The translations under genes were made by a program, and so were the position numbers. This document shows, piece after piece, positions 16,638 through 26,009 of a DNA stretch of 64,000 nt; positions within the stretch are counted from its first letter, which is position 1, and the number at the start of each line of letters is the position of its first letter. Source of the DNA: Lachnospiraceae bacterium (GTDB lineage Bacteria > Bacillota > Clostridia > Lachnospirales > Lachnospiraceae). Under the pieces are notes generated by a model. It did not search any database. It had not been told where the DNA came from and worked only from the letters and a program-made list of their open reading frames with translations. The stretch lies in contig JAFUIR010000015.1 in assembly GCA_017468395.1 (NCBI GenBank), positions 165,967 to 229,966 of the forward strand, written 5' to 3'.

Positions 16638-17840
16638 TTATACTTCAAATAAATGATCAATCAGTTTGTGACCTTCCGCCACAAAATTGCCGCTTTCCCG
16701 GCCTTCCTCTTCGCTATAATTCCAAGTCTCGTTTTTGAGATTGGTGCTGTCATACAGCATGTAAGGAACATTTTCCGCCGTGTGGGTTCTGACTCTGATA
16801 GGTGTGGGATGGTCAGGCAGTACAAGCATTCTGAAATCTTCCCCTGCTGCCGCAAGTTTTTCAGCCACAGGTCCGATCACTCTTCCATCCAAATATTCGA
16901 TAGCCTGTACTTTGCGCTCCACACTTCCCTGATGTCCCATTTCGTCAGGCGCTTCCACATGGATATACGCGAAATCGTAGCCATCCTCTGTAAGAGCCTT
17001 CACAGCCGCATCCACTTTTCCTTCATAGTTGGTGTGCAGACCGCCGTTTGCGCCTTCCACTTCGGCCACTGCCATACTTGCGCCCACAGCGATTCCTTTC
17101 AGCAAATCCACCGCAGAAATCATGATACCCTTTTTGCCGGTCTTTTCCTCAAAAGAAGAAAGCATGGGCTTGGTACCTGCTCCCCAAAACCAACAACAGT
17201 TTGCAGGATTTAATCCCTGTTCTTTTCGCTTTTGATTTATGGGATGATTTACCAATATATCATAACTTTTTTTCATCATTTCATAAAACTTTTTATTTTC
17301 AGGCAAATACTGTCCGATTACCTGACCAAGCACATCATGGGGCTGGGTCAGTTCAATCACTTCTCCCTTATCCCAAATCAGGCAATGTCTGTAACTGGTG
17401 CCTACATAGAACTGGAATTCTTCTGTGGCAAGCTGCTCTGCAACCGCCCTAAGCAGTACCGCACATTCCTCCGTACTAATTTCAGAAGAACTGTGGTCGA
17501 TGATGGTCTTTTCTTCAAAGGGAACATCATCCTCGGAAATCGTTACAATATTGCAGCGAAGAGCCACATCCGTATCCTTCATGGTAACACCGATGCTCAG
17601 CGCTTCCAAAGGAGAACGGCCGGAATAATATTCTCTGGGGTTATAGCCGATTACAGACAAATTGGCTGTATCGGAACCGGGCTTCATGCCGTCCGGAATT
17701 GTATGTACCATTCCTACTTCTGATTTTTTACTAAGGGCATCCAAGGCAGGTGTTTTGGCATATTCCAAAGGAGTTTTGCCACCCAGACTCTCTATCGGTT
17801 CGTCTGCCATGCCGTCCCCGAGCACAATTACATATTTCAT
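16638..17840 (-). CDS. iPGM-like proposed homoserine kinase (archaeal-type phosphoglycerate mutase family)
   Basis: 400 aa alkaline-phosphatase-fold protein. It begins YVIVLGDGMADEP (metal-binding Asp), has KPGSDTANLSVIGY with the catalytic Ser, and late metal ligands in HVEAPDEMGHQG and LVLPDHPTP. It resembles archaeal cofactor-independent phosphoglycerate mutase. A subfamily found next to threonine genes in bacteria lacking ThrB has been proposed to be the homoserine kinase. Here it lies between hom and the aspartokinase, and no ThrB or ThrC is in the window, so that role is the better call. Confidence 0.87.
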   Translation of the reverse strand: MKYVIVLGDGMADEPIESLGGKTPLEYAKTPALDALSKKSEVGMVHTIPDGMKPGSDTANLSVIGYNPREYYSGRSPLEALSIGVTMKDTDVALRCNIVTISEDDVPFEEKTIIDHSSSEISTEECAVLLRAVAEQLATEEFQFYVGTSYRHCLIWDKGEVIELTQPHDVLGQVIGQYLPENKKFYEMMKKSYDILVNHPINQKRKEQGLNPANCCWFWGAGTKPMLSSFEEKTGKKGIMISAVDLLKGIAVGASMAVAEVEGANGGLHTNYEGKVDAAVKALTEDGYDFAYIHVEAPDEMGHQGSVERKVQAIEYLDGRVIGPVAEKLAAAGEDFRMLVLPDHPTPIRVRTHTAENVPYMLYDSTNLKNETWNYSEEEGRESGNFVAEGHKLIDHLFEV

Positions 17841-17868
17841 TTATTTATCCTTCTTTCAAAACACTTTC

Positions 17869-19083
17869 TTATTCTTCCACACGGATGCGTCCCAGGGCGT
17901 AGTCACTAAGACATGCATATTTTTCCGCAAAATCTTTTTCCTTAAGTTTCGGTGTGATAAATGCAAATTCATCTTCAATCCATTCCACGCGGACAGGCTT
18001 AATGTCGCCAAACAATTCTTTTGCCTTATCCTCGCCTGCATTTTTCAGACGCACAAAGAATTTTCTGCTGGTTTCGTCAATGCTCACAAGCTGCGCTTCC
18101 TCCGCATCCCAGAAACACATAATCACTTTTCCGAGGTGTCTTGCACAGTCAATGACATCGGATACCACCGCACTGGCTGTAGGTAACTTTCCTGCACCTT
18201 TTCCGTAGTACATGGAATCGCCAAGCATGTTACCTCTTACGAACACTGCGTTGAATACGCCGTTTACCATTTTTAAAGGATGGTCAGCGCTAATCAGGCA
18301 AGGGGAAACCATTGCCATTGCTTTATTTTCATCTACTTCTTTGCTCATAGCCAGCAGTTTAATGGACATGCCAAGTTTCTTTGCAAAGGTAAAATCGTTT
18401 GCTGTAATTTTAGTAATACCTTCTGTGTAAATCTTTTCAGAATCCACATTTTTTCCAAGCATCAGCGAAGACAAAATTGCGATTTTGCGGCATGCATCGT
18501 GACCTTCCACATCCGCTTCGGGATTGCGCTCCGCATAACCTTTATCCTGCGCTTTTTTCAGTACGGAATCGAAATCCGCACCCTCGTTTTCCATCTTGGA
18601 CAAAATATAGTTTGTAGTACCATTCAGGATACCGGTAATAGCTTCGATGCGCTCTGCTGTCAAAGAATAGTTCAGTGGACGGATAATGGGAATACCGCCG
18701 CCTACACTGGCTTCAAACAGGTAGTTACAGTTGTTTGCTTTTGCCAGTTTCAGAAGTTCGGGACCGTGCGCAGCCACCAGTTCTTTGTTGGAGGTACATA
18801 CGCTCTTTCCTGCTTCCAGAGCCTGCTTTGTGAAAGCATAAGCAGCACCTACGCCGCCCATGGTTTCGCAGATAATCTTAACTTCCGGGTCATTTACGAT
18901 TACGTTAAAATCGTGCACCACCTTAGCCTCGTAAGGGTCGCCGGGGAAATCGCGAAGGTCCAAAATATATTTTACATTCAACTCATCGCCGGATTTTTTG
19001 TTTACCATATCTTTATTTGTTTCGATAACTTCTACCACACCGCTTCCTACAGTGCCGTATCCTAATACTGCTACATGAATCAT
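17869..19083 (-). CDS. hom: homoserine dehydrogenase
   Basis: 404 aa. An N-terminal Rossmann fold with VLGYGTVGSGVVEV and the catalytic/substrate-binding region GGIPIIRPLN, GILNGTTNYIL and AERNPEADVEGHDACRK. It reduces aspartate semialdehyde to homoserine. The C-terminal ~75 residues are short and do not form a full ACT domain, so feedback may come through the separate ACT protein encoded just upstream (24 nt gap). Confidence 0.96.
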   Translation of the reverse strand: MIHVAVLGYGTVGSGVVEVIETNKDMVNKKSGDELNVKYILDLRDFPGDPYEAKVVHDFNVIVNDPEVKIICETMGGVGAAYAFTKQALEAGKSVCTSNKELVAAHGPELLKLAKANNCNYLFEASVGGGIPIIRPLNYSLTAERIEAITGILNGTTNYILSKMENEGADFDSVLKKAQDKGYAERNPEADVEGHDACRKIAILSSLMLGKNVDSEKIYTEGITKITANDFTFAKKLGMSIKLLAMSKEVDENKAMAMVSPCLISADHPLKMVNGVFNAVFVRGNMLGDSMYYGKGAGKLPTASAVVSDVIDCARHLGKVIMCFWDAEEAQLVSIDETSRKFFVRLKNAGEDKAKELFGDIKPVRVEWIEDEFAFITPKLKEKDFAEKYACLSDYALGRIRVEE

Positions 19084-19107
19084 TTTCTTTTCCTCGCTGT
19101 TTTTTTA

Positions 19108-19551
19108 TTAATCTTTCGCTAAAACCTTGACGTGGTGTACACCTTTTTGTCTTTCCATGGATGCAATCATCTCTGATACATCCCCGGTAGTTTCCAATAT
19201 CTGCACGCTGAGACTTAAAGAAGCCACACCGCTGATAGGGATACTTTGATGAATGGTCAGGATATTGGCTCCGAAGTCTGCGATGATTTTCAGCACATCC
19301 GACAAAAGCCCCGGCTCATCGTCCATTTGGAAAGTCAGTGTAATGGTTGTTCCCTTTGCATTGTCGTGGAAAGGAAAGATGTCGTCCTTATATTTATAAA
19401 AGGAACCACGGCTGATGCCTACACGGTCTGCTGCCTCCTGTACTGTCAGGACTTTTCCCGACTCCAGAAGTTTCTTGGCCTCCACCACTTTCAAAAGCAC
19501 TTCAGGAACCGCCTTTTGTTTTACCACAAAATATACGGTTGATTCTCCCAT
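19108..19551 (-). CDS. ACT domain protein with helix-turn-helix (UPF0735)
   Basis: 147 aa, the normal size of UPF0735. N-terminal helix-turn-helix (LTVQEAADRVGISRGSFYKYKD) and C-terminal ACT domain (ITLTFQMDDEPGLLSDVLKIIADFG...). First gene of the threonine operon, so probably an amino-acid-responsive regulator or feedback subunit for hom. The ATG at 19551 (AGAGGTTAAGT upstream) is used; the frame extends 84 nt further but reads through the promoter. Confidence 0.88.
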   Translation of the reverse strand: MGESTVYFVVKQKAVPEVLLKVVEAKKLLESGKVLTVQEAADRVGISRGSFYKYKDDIFPFHDNAKGTTITLTFQMDDEPGLLSDVLKIIADFGANILTIHQSIPISGVASLSLSVQILETTGDVSEMIASMERQKGVHHVKVLAKD

Positions 19552-19603
19552 ACTTAACCTCTTTTGTTCTTGTACGAAATACACTTGTATGTCACTGAAA
19601 GAC

Positions 19604-19632
19604 ATTTTAGCACATGAAAATATGAAAGGCAA
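19604..19632 (-). promoter_or_regulatory. promoter of the threonine operon
   Basis: -35 TTGCCT (19627-19632), 17 bp, -10 TAAAAT (19604-19609) on the minus strand, 53 nt before the ACT start codon. Confidence 0.7.
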
Positions 19633-19694
19633 CACATAAATTGTCTATAACCGATTAAAATTTCCCGGACATTTTGTATAAATTTACCAATACG

Positions 19695-19733
19695 AAAAAA
19701 ATCCGGCATCTGTATTAAACAAATGCCGGACCT
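19695..19733 (-). terminator. intrinsic terminator of glyA
   Basis: TCCGGCAT (19702-19709) pairs with ATGCCGGA (19723-19730); seven T follow on the minus strand. Confidence 0.9.
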
Positions 19734-19774
19734 TTTCTCATTTCTTTTTTATATCATGGAACAGTTGTATGGAA

Positions 19775-21013
19775 TTAAATCAAAGGATATTTGTCAGTCA
19801 GCGCCTGTACGATTGCTCTAGCCTCAGGAACTTTTTCCTCGCCGCCCTTGATTACCATAGCGATTGCTTCTGCAATCTTGTCCATATCCTCAGTATTCAT
19901 ACCTCTGGATGTAACTGCAGGTGTACCAAGTCTTACACCGCTTGTTACGAAAGGTGACTGGGGATCGTTGGGGATTGTATTTTTATTACATGTAATATGT
20001 GCAGCGTCCAAAAGTTTCTCCACTGCTTTACCTGTCAAGCCGTAGGTTGTCAAATCAACCAGCATCAGATGGTTGTCTGTACCATCGGAAACAATCTTGA
20101 TTCCTCTGTTTTTCAGACCATTGCAAAGTGCCTGTGCATTGTCAACGATACCTTTCTGGTATGCTTTGAACTCATCGGAAAGAGCCTCTTTAAAGCAAAC
20201 AGCCTTTGCAGCAATCACATGCATAAGAGGACCGCCCTGAATGCCGGGGAAAATTGCTTTGTTGAAATTAAATTTCTCTGCTGCTTCCTTATTGCAAAGA
20301 ATCAGACCACCTCTGGGTCCACGCAGAGTCTTGTGGGTAGTTGTGGTAACTACATCTGCATAAGGAATGGGGCTGGGATGAAGTCCTGCTGCCACCAGAC
20401 CTGCGATGTGAGCCATATCTACCATAAGTACTGCACCAACTTCGTCTGCCACTTCACGGAATTTCTTGAAATCAATGGTTCTGGCATAAGCGGATGCACC
20501 TGCAATAATAAGTTTGGGTTTTGCTTCCAAAGCGATTTCACGCAATTTATCATAATCGATGAAGCCGTCATCATTAACTCCGTAAGGAACAATTTTAAAA
20601 TATTTACCGGACATATTTACCGGGCTTCCGTGTGTCAAATGTCCGCCATGGTCAAGGTTCATACCCATAATTGTGTCGCCAGGCTGGCAGATTGCAAACT
20701 GTACTGCCATGTTTGCCTGTGCGCCGGAGTGAGGCTGAACGTTTGCATAATCGCAACCAAACAATTCTTTTGCTCTCTCAATGGCAAGATTTTCTACCAC
20801 ATCCACGCAGTCACAACCGCCGTAATATCTCTTTCCGGGATAACCTTCCGCATATTTGTTTGTAAGAGGGCTTCCCATGGCAGCCATCACTGCCTTGCTT
20901 ACCCAGTTTTCTGACGCAATCAGTTCAATATGGCTGTTCTGTCTCTCCTGCTCATCAATAATGGCCTGAGCAACTTCCATATCCACTGCTTTTACTTCAT
21001 CTAATGAATACAT
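19775..21013 (-). CDS. glyA: serine hydroxymethyltransferase
   Basis: 412 aa PLP enzyme. The Schiff-base lysine is in [29 protein letters not shown] and [15 protein letters not shown] are also diagnostic. It interconverts serine and glycine with tetrahydrofolate and supplies one-carbon units. AGGAGGAAGGAT precedes the ATG. Monocistronic, with its own promoter and terminator. Confidence 0.98.
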   Translation of the reverse strand: MYSLDEVKAVDMEVAQAIIDEQERQNSHIELIASENWVSKAVMAAMGSPLTNKYAEGYPGKRYYGGCDCVDVVENLAIERAKELFGCDYANVQPHSGAQANMAVQFAICQPGDTIMGMNLDHGGHLTHGSPVNMSGKYFKIVPYGVNDDGFIDYDKLREIALEAKPKLIIAGASAYARTIDFKKFREVADEVGAVLMVDMAHIAGLVAAGLHPSPIPYADVVTTTTHKTLRGPRGGLILCNKEAAEKFNFNKAIFPGIQGGPLMHVIAAKAVCFKEALSDEFKAYQKGIVDNAQALCNGLKNRGIKIVSDGTDNHLMLVDLTTYGLTGKAVEKLLDAAHITCNKNTIPNDPQSPFVTSGVRLGTPAVTSRGMNTEDMDKIAEAIAMVIKGGEEKVPEARAIVQALTDKYPLI

Positions 21014-21066
21014 ATCCTTCCTCCTAGTTGTTTTTGTACGTTAATGTATTAAAACATTTGTGTCTC

Positions 21067-21094
21067 ATTATACCATATTTTTCAACTATTGCAA
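21067..21094 (-). promoter_or_regulatory. glyA promoter
   Basis: -10 TATAAT (21067-21072 on the minus strand), 16-bp spacer, -35 TTGCAA (21089-21094). The -35 is self-palindromic and is also the -35 of the divergent lipid-kinase promoter. Confidence 0.7.
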
Positions 21095-21117
21095 GCCTTT
21101 GGTTTTATTGATAAAAT
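21089..21117 (+). promoter_or_regulatory. lipid-kinase promoter
   Basis: -35 TTGCAA (21089-21094), 17 bp, -10 TAAAAT (21112-21117); shares its -35 with the glyA promoter. Confidence 0.6.
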
Positions 21118-21152
21118 AAGAAATCATACGCAAGAGACAGGAGTAAAATAGT

Positions 21153-22094
21153 ATGTATCATTTTATTGTCAATCCCGCCTCCCGTTCCGGAAAAGGCAAA
21201 AAATTATGGACCCAAACCCTTGAACCCGCCCTGAAAAGACGGGATATTTCATATAAAGTACATTTTTCCGCAAAACCCGGCGATTTAACCCGCATTGCCA
21301 TGGAACTTTCCCAAAATGCGGACAGTCCAAACACCCACATTGTAGTGGTGGGCGGTGATGGTACCGTAAACGAAACCCTGCAGGGTATTTTCTCAGATAC
21401 AAATACAAACGCCGGTTCCAATGTAACCATCAGTTATATTCCCACAGGCTCCAGTAACGACCTTGCCAGGGACCTTGGTTTTTCCAAAAAACCTTTGGAA
21501 ATCTTAGACCACATGCTGGAAGGTTCCCAACCGGAAAACATGGACGCAGGGGTTCTTAGTTCCTCCAACGGAAGCCGCATGTTTGCGGTAAGTTGCGGAA
21601 TCGGTTTTGACGCCGCAGTCTGTCAGGAAGCAAACCTTTCCAAAGTCAAAAAATTTTTCAACAAAATCGGTTTGGGCAAACTGACTTACCTGGGCATTGC
21701 CTTAAAGCAACTGTTTGCTGCAAAAGCAGTCTCCTGCGACATCTATTTGGACGATAACGAGCCCATTCACCTAAAAAAGTTCCTTTTTATTGCGGTCATG
21801 AACCACCGTTATGAAGGGGGCGGCTTTAAATTCTGCCCCGATGCAAAATCCGGCGACGGACTTCTTGACCTGTGCGTAGTGGGTAATTTACCCAAACTGC
21901 TGATTTTGTTTGCACTGCCTACCGCCTTTTTCGGAAAACATTATATTTTCCCCCGCATTGACTCTTATAAGGCAGCCCGCGTGCGTATCAAAACATCAGC
22001 CCCCTTATGGGTACACACCGATGGCGAAGTCATCGAACAAAACACGGATATTACCATTGCATGCGCTCCCGGACAAATCCGCCTGCGCTACTAA
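21153..22094 (+). CDS. diacylglycerol/lipid kinase family protein (YegS/BmrU/DgkB-like)
   Basis: 313 aa. N-terminal kinase-fold domain with FIVNPASRSGKGKKLW and the GGDGT motif (VVVGGDGTVNETLQGI), then IPTGSSNDLARDLG, all characteristic of DAGK_cat proteins. It phosphorylates a lipid alcohol such as diacylglycerol at the membrane. It has no hydrophobic signal. Transcribed divergently from glyA and convergent with the sfsA-mutY fusion 16 nt away. Confidence 0.92.
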   Translation: MYHFIVNPASRSGKGKKLWTQTLEPALKRRDISYKVHFSAKPGDLTRIAMELSQNADSPNTHIVVVGGDGTVNETLQGIFSDTNTNAGSNVTISYIPTGSSNDLARDLGFSKKPLEILDHMLEGSQPENMDAGVLSSSNGSRMFAVSCGIGFDAAVCQEANLSKVKKFFNKIGLGKLTYLGIALKQLFAAKAVSCDIYLDDNEPIHLKKFLFIAVMNHRYEGGGFKFCPDAKSGDGLLDLCVVGNLPKLLILFALPTAFFGKHYIFPRIDSYKAARVRIKTSAPLWVHTDGEVIEQNTDITIACAPGQIRLRY

Positions 22095-22110
22095 AATAGC
22101 ACAACCCTTT

Positions 22111-23883
22111 TTAGTTTTCTTTATACTTTTCATTTCCCAGTTTAATATTTAGATAGTCCGTATATGCCGAAAAGGCGGAGGGAATGGGATATTCTTTCTC
22201 TGTCCGCTCAGGCTCCACAAAAAGCCAGTCCTCTGGCTTTTTCTTTTCTGCTGCCGCCAGTTCGTCTACCCTGACCATATATCCTATCATATGCCATTCT
22301 TTATGAGAAAAAATGTGCTTTGCTTCCAAAAGAGGCTGTATGCGGATAGTCAAAAGTCCTTTTTCCTTTAGGTAGGACACCACTTCCTTTGCACTACGGT
22401 GCCCTTCCATAGTGGGAAACTCATATAACCCCGCCAGCAATCCCTTTTCCGGTCTTTTGGAAAGGGCTGCTTTATTTTCATCCCGGATAACCAAAACCGT
22501 CTTTTTCTCAATGCTTCGCTTTTTCTTTTCTGCCTTTTTAGGATATTTTGTTTCCACTCCGGCCCGATGTGCCATGCACATTGTTTCAAAAGGGCAATCT
22601 GCACAATGGGGTGCTCCGTTTGGCACACATACCATGGCTCCGATTTCCATCATCGCCTGATTAAAATCTCCCGGTCTGTCCTCCGGCATAATCCGCCGCA
22701 AATCCTGCTCTACCCTGCTTTTCGTCCGGGTACTCAAAATATCTGCGTCATCCATCCGTAGCCTGGATATTACCCGCAGCACATTACCGTCTACCGCCGG
22801 ATAAGGTTTCCCAAAGGCAATGGAAGAAATGGCTCCTGCGGTGTAACTGCCGATTCCTTTTAATTTTAGGATTTCTTCGTAATCTTCCGGCATTTTTCCG
22901 CCGTATTCCTCCTCAATCTGCAGGGCTGCTTTTTGAAGATTGCGCACTCTATTGTAATACCCCAGCCCTTCCCACAACTTCAAAAGTTTGTTTTCCTCTG
23001 CATAGGCCAGATTCTTAATACTTGGCAAACTCTCCATAAACCGTTTAAAATAGGGCTTTACGGCCTCGACTCTGGTCTGCTGTAACATAATTTCGGACAC
23101 CCATACATTGTAAGGAGTGGGATTTTCCCGCCAAGGCAAAATTCTTCTGTGGGCATCGTACCAGGAAAGCAGGGGCCGTTCTATTTCTTCCAGTACATCT
23201 TCCGTAAGGCGCACTTTCACAGGGCTGTCAATTTCCATACCATCCGGCGTTACCTGACAATCATAGGCTATGATTTCCACCCCTGCATCCCGGGCTTTTT
23301 CCAGCGCCGCCGCAAAATCAGGGTGCATGTCCCTATGGGGCGTAAAATATTTTGCCCCCTTCATTTGGATTACAAAGAGAATATAAGCCTTATATCCTTT
23401 ATTTACCGCTTCCGCCAATTCTTCCACATGCTTAATGGCTCTTTCGGAAGGGGCATCCGGAAAACGCATCACACCATCTTCTTCCAGCGTGACACCCTTA
23501 ACCTCCATGAAAATTCTGTCCTTGTCTGTCTCTATATAAAAATCAAAACGCGACTGTCCGTATGTGGTTTCCGGACGCACAAAAACAAGACCCGGAAAGA
23601 GTTCCTTCTTTAAAAGCCACTCTTTTACGGCCTTGTTAGGTGCTTGGGAATCCATATTTACCATGCGCTCCCCTTTTTCTACTGCAATTAAATCGTAGGC
23701 TGTTTTCCTTTTGGGTGCATCACCTTTTTCCAGATAAACCGTTGCCCCCGGTAGCAATAACTCCCGGCATCTGCCGGTATTTTTCACATGTACAGTCTCT
23801 ATTTTCCCCTCTATTTCCACATGGGCAATAAACCGATTGGGGCGGTCCACAAATCTGCCCCTAACCACGTTTTGGTACTTCAT
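22111..23883 (-). CDS. mutY: SfsA-MutY fusion: SfsA nuclease domain plus A/G-specific adenine glycosylase
   Basis: 590 aa, two full-length domains in one frame. Residues ~1-232 are SfsA (VDRPNRFIAHVEIEG, VHVKNTGRCRELL, FMEVKGVTLEEDGV, FPDAPSERAIKHVEEL). Residues ~236-585 are MutY: catalytic Glu in SEIMLQQTRVEAV, HhH LKGIGSYTAGAI, catalytic Asp in AVDGNVLRVISR, a 4Fe-4S ligand set C-x7-C-x2-C-x5-C (one residue longer than the E. coli spacing) and a C-terminal Nudix-like 8-oxoG-recognition domain. MutY removes A opposite 8-oxoG; SfsA has been described as a DNA/RNA-binding nuclease. No stop or frameshift is seen at the junction. Confidence 0.93.
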   Translation of the reverse strand: MKYQNVVRGRFVDRPNRFIAHVEIEGKIETVHVKNTGRCRELLLPGATVYLEKGDAPKRKTAYDLIAVEKGERMVNMDSQAPNKAVKEWLLKKELFPGLVFVRPETTYGQSRFDFYIETDKDRIFMEVKGVTLEEDGVMRFPDAPSERAIKHVEELAEAVNKGYKAYILFVIQMKGAKYFTPHRDMHPDFAAALEKARDAGVEIIAYDCQVTPDGMEIDSPVKVRLTEDVLEEIERPLLSWYDAHRRILPWRENPTPYNVWVSEIMLQQTRVEAVKPYFKRFMESLPSIKNLAYAEENKLLKLWEGLGYYNRVRNLQKAALQIEEEYGGKMPEDYEEILKLKGIGSYTAGAISSIAFGKPYPAVDGNVLRVISRLRMDDADILSTRTKSRVEQDLRRIMPEDRPGDFNQAMMEIGAMVCVPNGAPHCADCPFETMCMAHRAGVETKYPKKAEKKKRSIEKKTVLVIRDENKAALSKRPEKGLLAGLYEFPTMEGHRSAKEVVSYLKEKGLLTIRIQPLLEAKHIFSHKEWHMIGYMVRVDELAAAEKKKPEDWLFVEPERTEKEYPIPSAFSAYTDYLNIKLGNEKYKEN

Positions 23884-23916
23884 TTAATACTCTCTTTCTA
23901 GTTTGTCCGATCCGGT

Positions 23917-24831
23917 CTATCCCGAACCATTGTCATTCTTGTAGGGTACTCTGGCCGCCGGAACCACTTTGGAGGCCGGATCCGTATGTACCTTTTGGTC
24001 GTCAAAAAATATATGTGCCCCGAAAGATTTCAGCACTTCCCACTTCGGCACACCTCCCAGAAAAAAGGCCTCGTCGATACGTACATTCCAAGCCCTGAGA
24101 GTACGTATAACACGTTCATGGGCAGGAGCACATCTGGCCGTTACAAGGGCAGTTCTGATAGGCGCCTCCTCGGGCATAAATTCGGCCTGAATGGCAGAAA
24201 TCAACTTTAAAAATCTGGCAAAAGGTCCCTCCGGCAAAGGCTTTCCCGCATTCAAGCGCTCATTTTCCTCAAAAGCCGCCAAACCTTTTTCCTGAAAAAT
24301 TCTCTCTGACTCGTCCGTAAACAAAACCGCATCCCCGTCAAAGGCAATCCTAATTTGTCCCACCGGCTCCTGATGATAGGAATGGGCTCCCTTTGTGCAG
24401 ATAATCCCTGCGGCGATTCCCGCATCTATGGCTGCCTGCACATCATCCTCATGGGCTGACAGAAACAGGTCTGTGTGAAAAGCCTCCAGATAAGGTGCCA
24501 GACATCCGCCTCCGGCAAGCACCGCCCTGGTAATACCCAGCCCATAATACTCTAGGGATTTAAAAATCCGAAGAGAAGTGTCTGCACTGTTGCGGGACAT
24601 GACAATAACTTCCACCCTGCCTTCCTGACCGGGCAGTTTGTTAATGTCCAAAAGTGCCTGCACCAGACTAAATCCCGGACCCGGTTTCAGCACCCGATCC
24701 TCATGATTTATCTGGTAACTGCGATAAGCCTCTACCCCTTCTTTTTCAAATATTTCATTTTCCTCCGTAAGGTCAAACAGCGCCCTGGAAGAAACTCCTA
24801 CTACTAATCTGCTGTCCAATTCATATGCCAT
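23917..24831 (-). CDS. 5'-nucleotidase (cytosolic NT5C1-like family)
   Basis: 304 aa. Resembles the bacterial 5'-nucleotidase family related to cytosolic 5'-nucleotidase I: RLVVGVSSRALFDLTEEN near the start, IVMSRNSADTSLRIF, IRIAFDGDAVLFTDESE near 175 and FLGGVPKWEVLKSFGAHIFFDDQ near 265. It would dephosphorylate nucleoside 5'-monophosphates. The ATG at 24831 has GGAGGGTAACT upstream; the frame continues upstream with no ribosome site. It follows the DUF1653 gene by 66 nt. Confidence 0.88.
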   Translation of the reverse strand: MAYELDSRLVVGVSSRALFDLTEENEIFEKEGVEAYRSYQINHEDRVLKPGPGFSLVQALLDINKLPGQEGRVEVIVMSRNSADTSLRIFKSLEYYGLGITRAVLAGGGCLAPYLEAFHTDLFLSAHEDDVQAAIDAGIAAGIICTKGAHSYHQEPVGQIRIAFDGDAVLFTDESERIFQEKGLAAFEENERLNAGKPLPEGPFARFLKLISAIQAEFMPEEAPIRTALVTARCAPAHERVIRTLRAWNVRIDEAFFLGGVPKWEVLKSFGAHIFFDDQKVHTDPASKVVPAARVPYKNDNGSG

Positions 24832-24897
24832 AGTTACCCTCCGTCCGCAAAATGCGATACATGTCATTATCCATTCTGCAACGCAGGGCCGGCGCAC

Positions 24898-25434
24898 TTA
24901 TCTTAACCGGTTACACTCATACTTTTGAAGTGTCAAAAGGCAGGTTTGCAGTCCTTTGTACCGTTCGTTTACAGGTCCCTCGGGTACTTCTACATCACAA
25001 GCCATAGCCATGGTGGTAATCATATCATCTGTAATACGGTGCTGCAAACCGGTAAGTATTTCCAACTTCCGTGCATAAGAATCCGCATCCAAAAACGCCA
25101 ACACCATAGGGTCAAGTTGCAATTCTGCGGCTTCCTGTTCCGCCGGTCCGGATTCCTGCAGAGCTGCCTGTTTAGGCGGCTCTGCAGCCTCTGCCTTCGC
25201 AACAGATGTCACCTGTTCAAAACGATACTCCTGCATTGCATCAGGATATTTCACTTTATCTACTTTTTCCAAAAACATTTCAAGGGGTCTTGCATAAATC
25301 GGGCATTCTCCATAAAGCCCCTGATAAACCACCAGTTTCTCTTCTGTTTCCGAATGTTTGGCAATGGCCAAAATCTGATAAGTATCTCCCTTAAAATGTC
25401 TATATAACTCGTAAGGTTTGGGAATCTGTCGCAT
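24898..25434 (-). CDS. DUF1653 domain protein
   Basis: 178 aa. The N-terminal ~60 residues are DUF1653 (LYRHFKGDTYQILAIAKHSE, VYQGLYGECPIYARPLEMF). An Ala/Glu/Pro-rich linker follows and then a helical C-terminal region of no known family. Function unknown. GGAGGCATGAT precedes the start. Probably cotranscribed with the nucleotidase. Confidence 0.85.
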   Translation of the reverse strand: MRQIPKPYELYRHFKGDTYQILAIAKHSETEEKLVVYQGLYGECPIYARPLEMFLEKVDKVKYPDAMQEYRFEQVTSVAKAEAAEPPKQAALQESGPAEQEAAELQLDPMVLAFLDADSYARKLEILTGLQHRITDDMITTMAMACDVEVPEGPVNERYKGLQTCLLTLQKYECNRLR

Positions 25435-25504
25435 ATCATGCCTCCGTAATATTTTGATATGTTACATTATAATCCCAAATTGAAGGCTTGTCATTCTTTT
25501 CTGT

Positions 25505-25876
25505 TTAAACGGAAAGAAACTCTCCAAAAAAGGTACACTCCGGTGCTTCAAATGCCAAATCCAAAATTTCACGGCGAATAGCTGCCTTTTTTGCCTCAGG
25601 AAGTCCCTTTAGTTTTTCATTGTGGATAGTTATAGTATATGTGCGGGCATCGCTGCCGCCGGAAACATAAGTCAGCATAACACCGCTGTTTTCAAACCCC
25701 TGCTCCGCCAGATAGTTGCGTACCTCCCGTACATATTCCTGCTCCATCTGCCTGTAATACTTTTCGTCTAATTTCATGTTGTCCTTGCTTTGACTTTTCA
25801 CCGTACCTGTGATACTGAAAGCCGCAATTACAATCAAAATGGTAGTTATCAAAATAAACCCTCTGCTTTTTCTCAT
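25505..25876 (-). CDS. small exported or membrane-anchored protein, unknown
   Basis: 123 aa. Basic start (MRKSRG), one hydrophobic segment at 7-24 that could be a signal anchor, then a soluble domain with VREVRNYLAEQGFENSGVMLTYV and a late strand-rich part. No lipobox. I do not recognise a family. GAGGAGGAAAAAAG gives a strong ribosome site. Confidence 0.65.
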   Translation of the reverse strand: MRKSRGFILITTILIVIAAFSITGTVKSQSKDNMKLDEKYYRQMEQEYVREVRNYLAEQGFENSGVMLTYVSGGSDARTYTITIHNEKLKGLPEAKKAAIRREILDLAFEAPECTFFGEFLSV

Positions 25877-25928
25877 CTTTTTTCCTCCTCATTTGTCTTT
25901 GTTGTAAGATAAATATATAGGAAACATT

Positions 25929-25956
25929 GTCCTATAAACCTCCCTTTATATAGGAC
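25929..25956. promoter_or_regulatory. palindrome upstream of the small exported protein gene
   Basis: GTCCTATA (25929-25936) and TATAGGAC (25949-25956) are perfect 8-bp arms separated by 12 bp, 53 nt before the start codon. It could be an operator or an RNA hairpin. Confidence 0.4.
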
Positions 25957-25963
25957 CGGGCGC

Positions 25964-26002
25964 AAAAAAACTCCCAGTTAACTTTTTTCGTTACTTGGGA
26001 GT
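25964..26002 (-). terminator. second terminator after the LCP gene
   Basis: ACTCCCAGTTAAC (25970-25982) pairs imperfectly with GTTACTTGGGAGT (25990-26002) and seven T follow on the minus strand. Confidence 0.8.
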
Positions 26003-26009
26003 CTCTAAA

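Noticed and set aside
19997-20914. Long plus-strand frame antisense to glyA
   Set aside because: Composition is the mirror of the glyA coding strand and no ribosome site is present.
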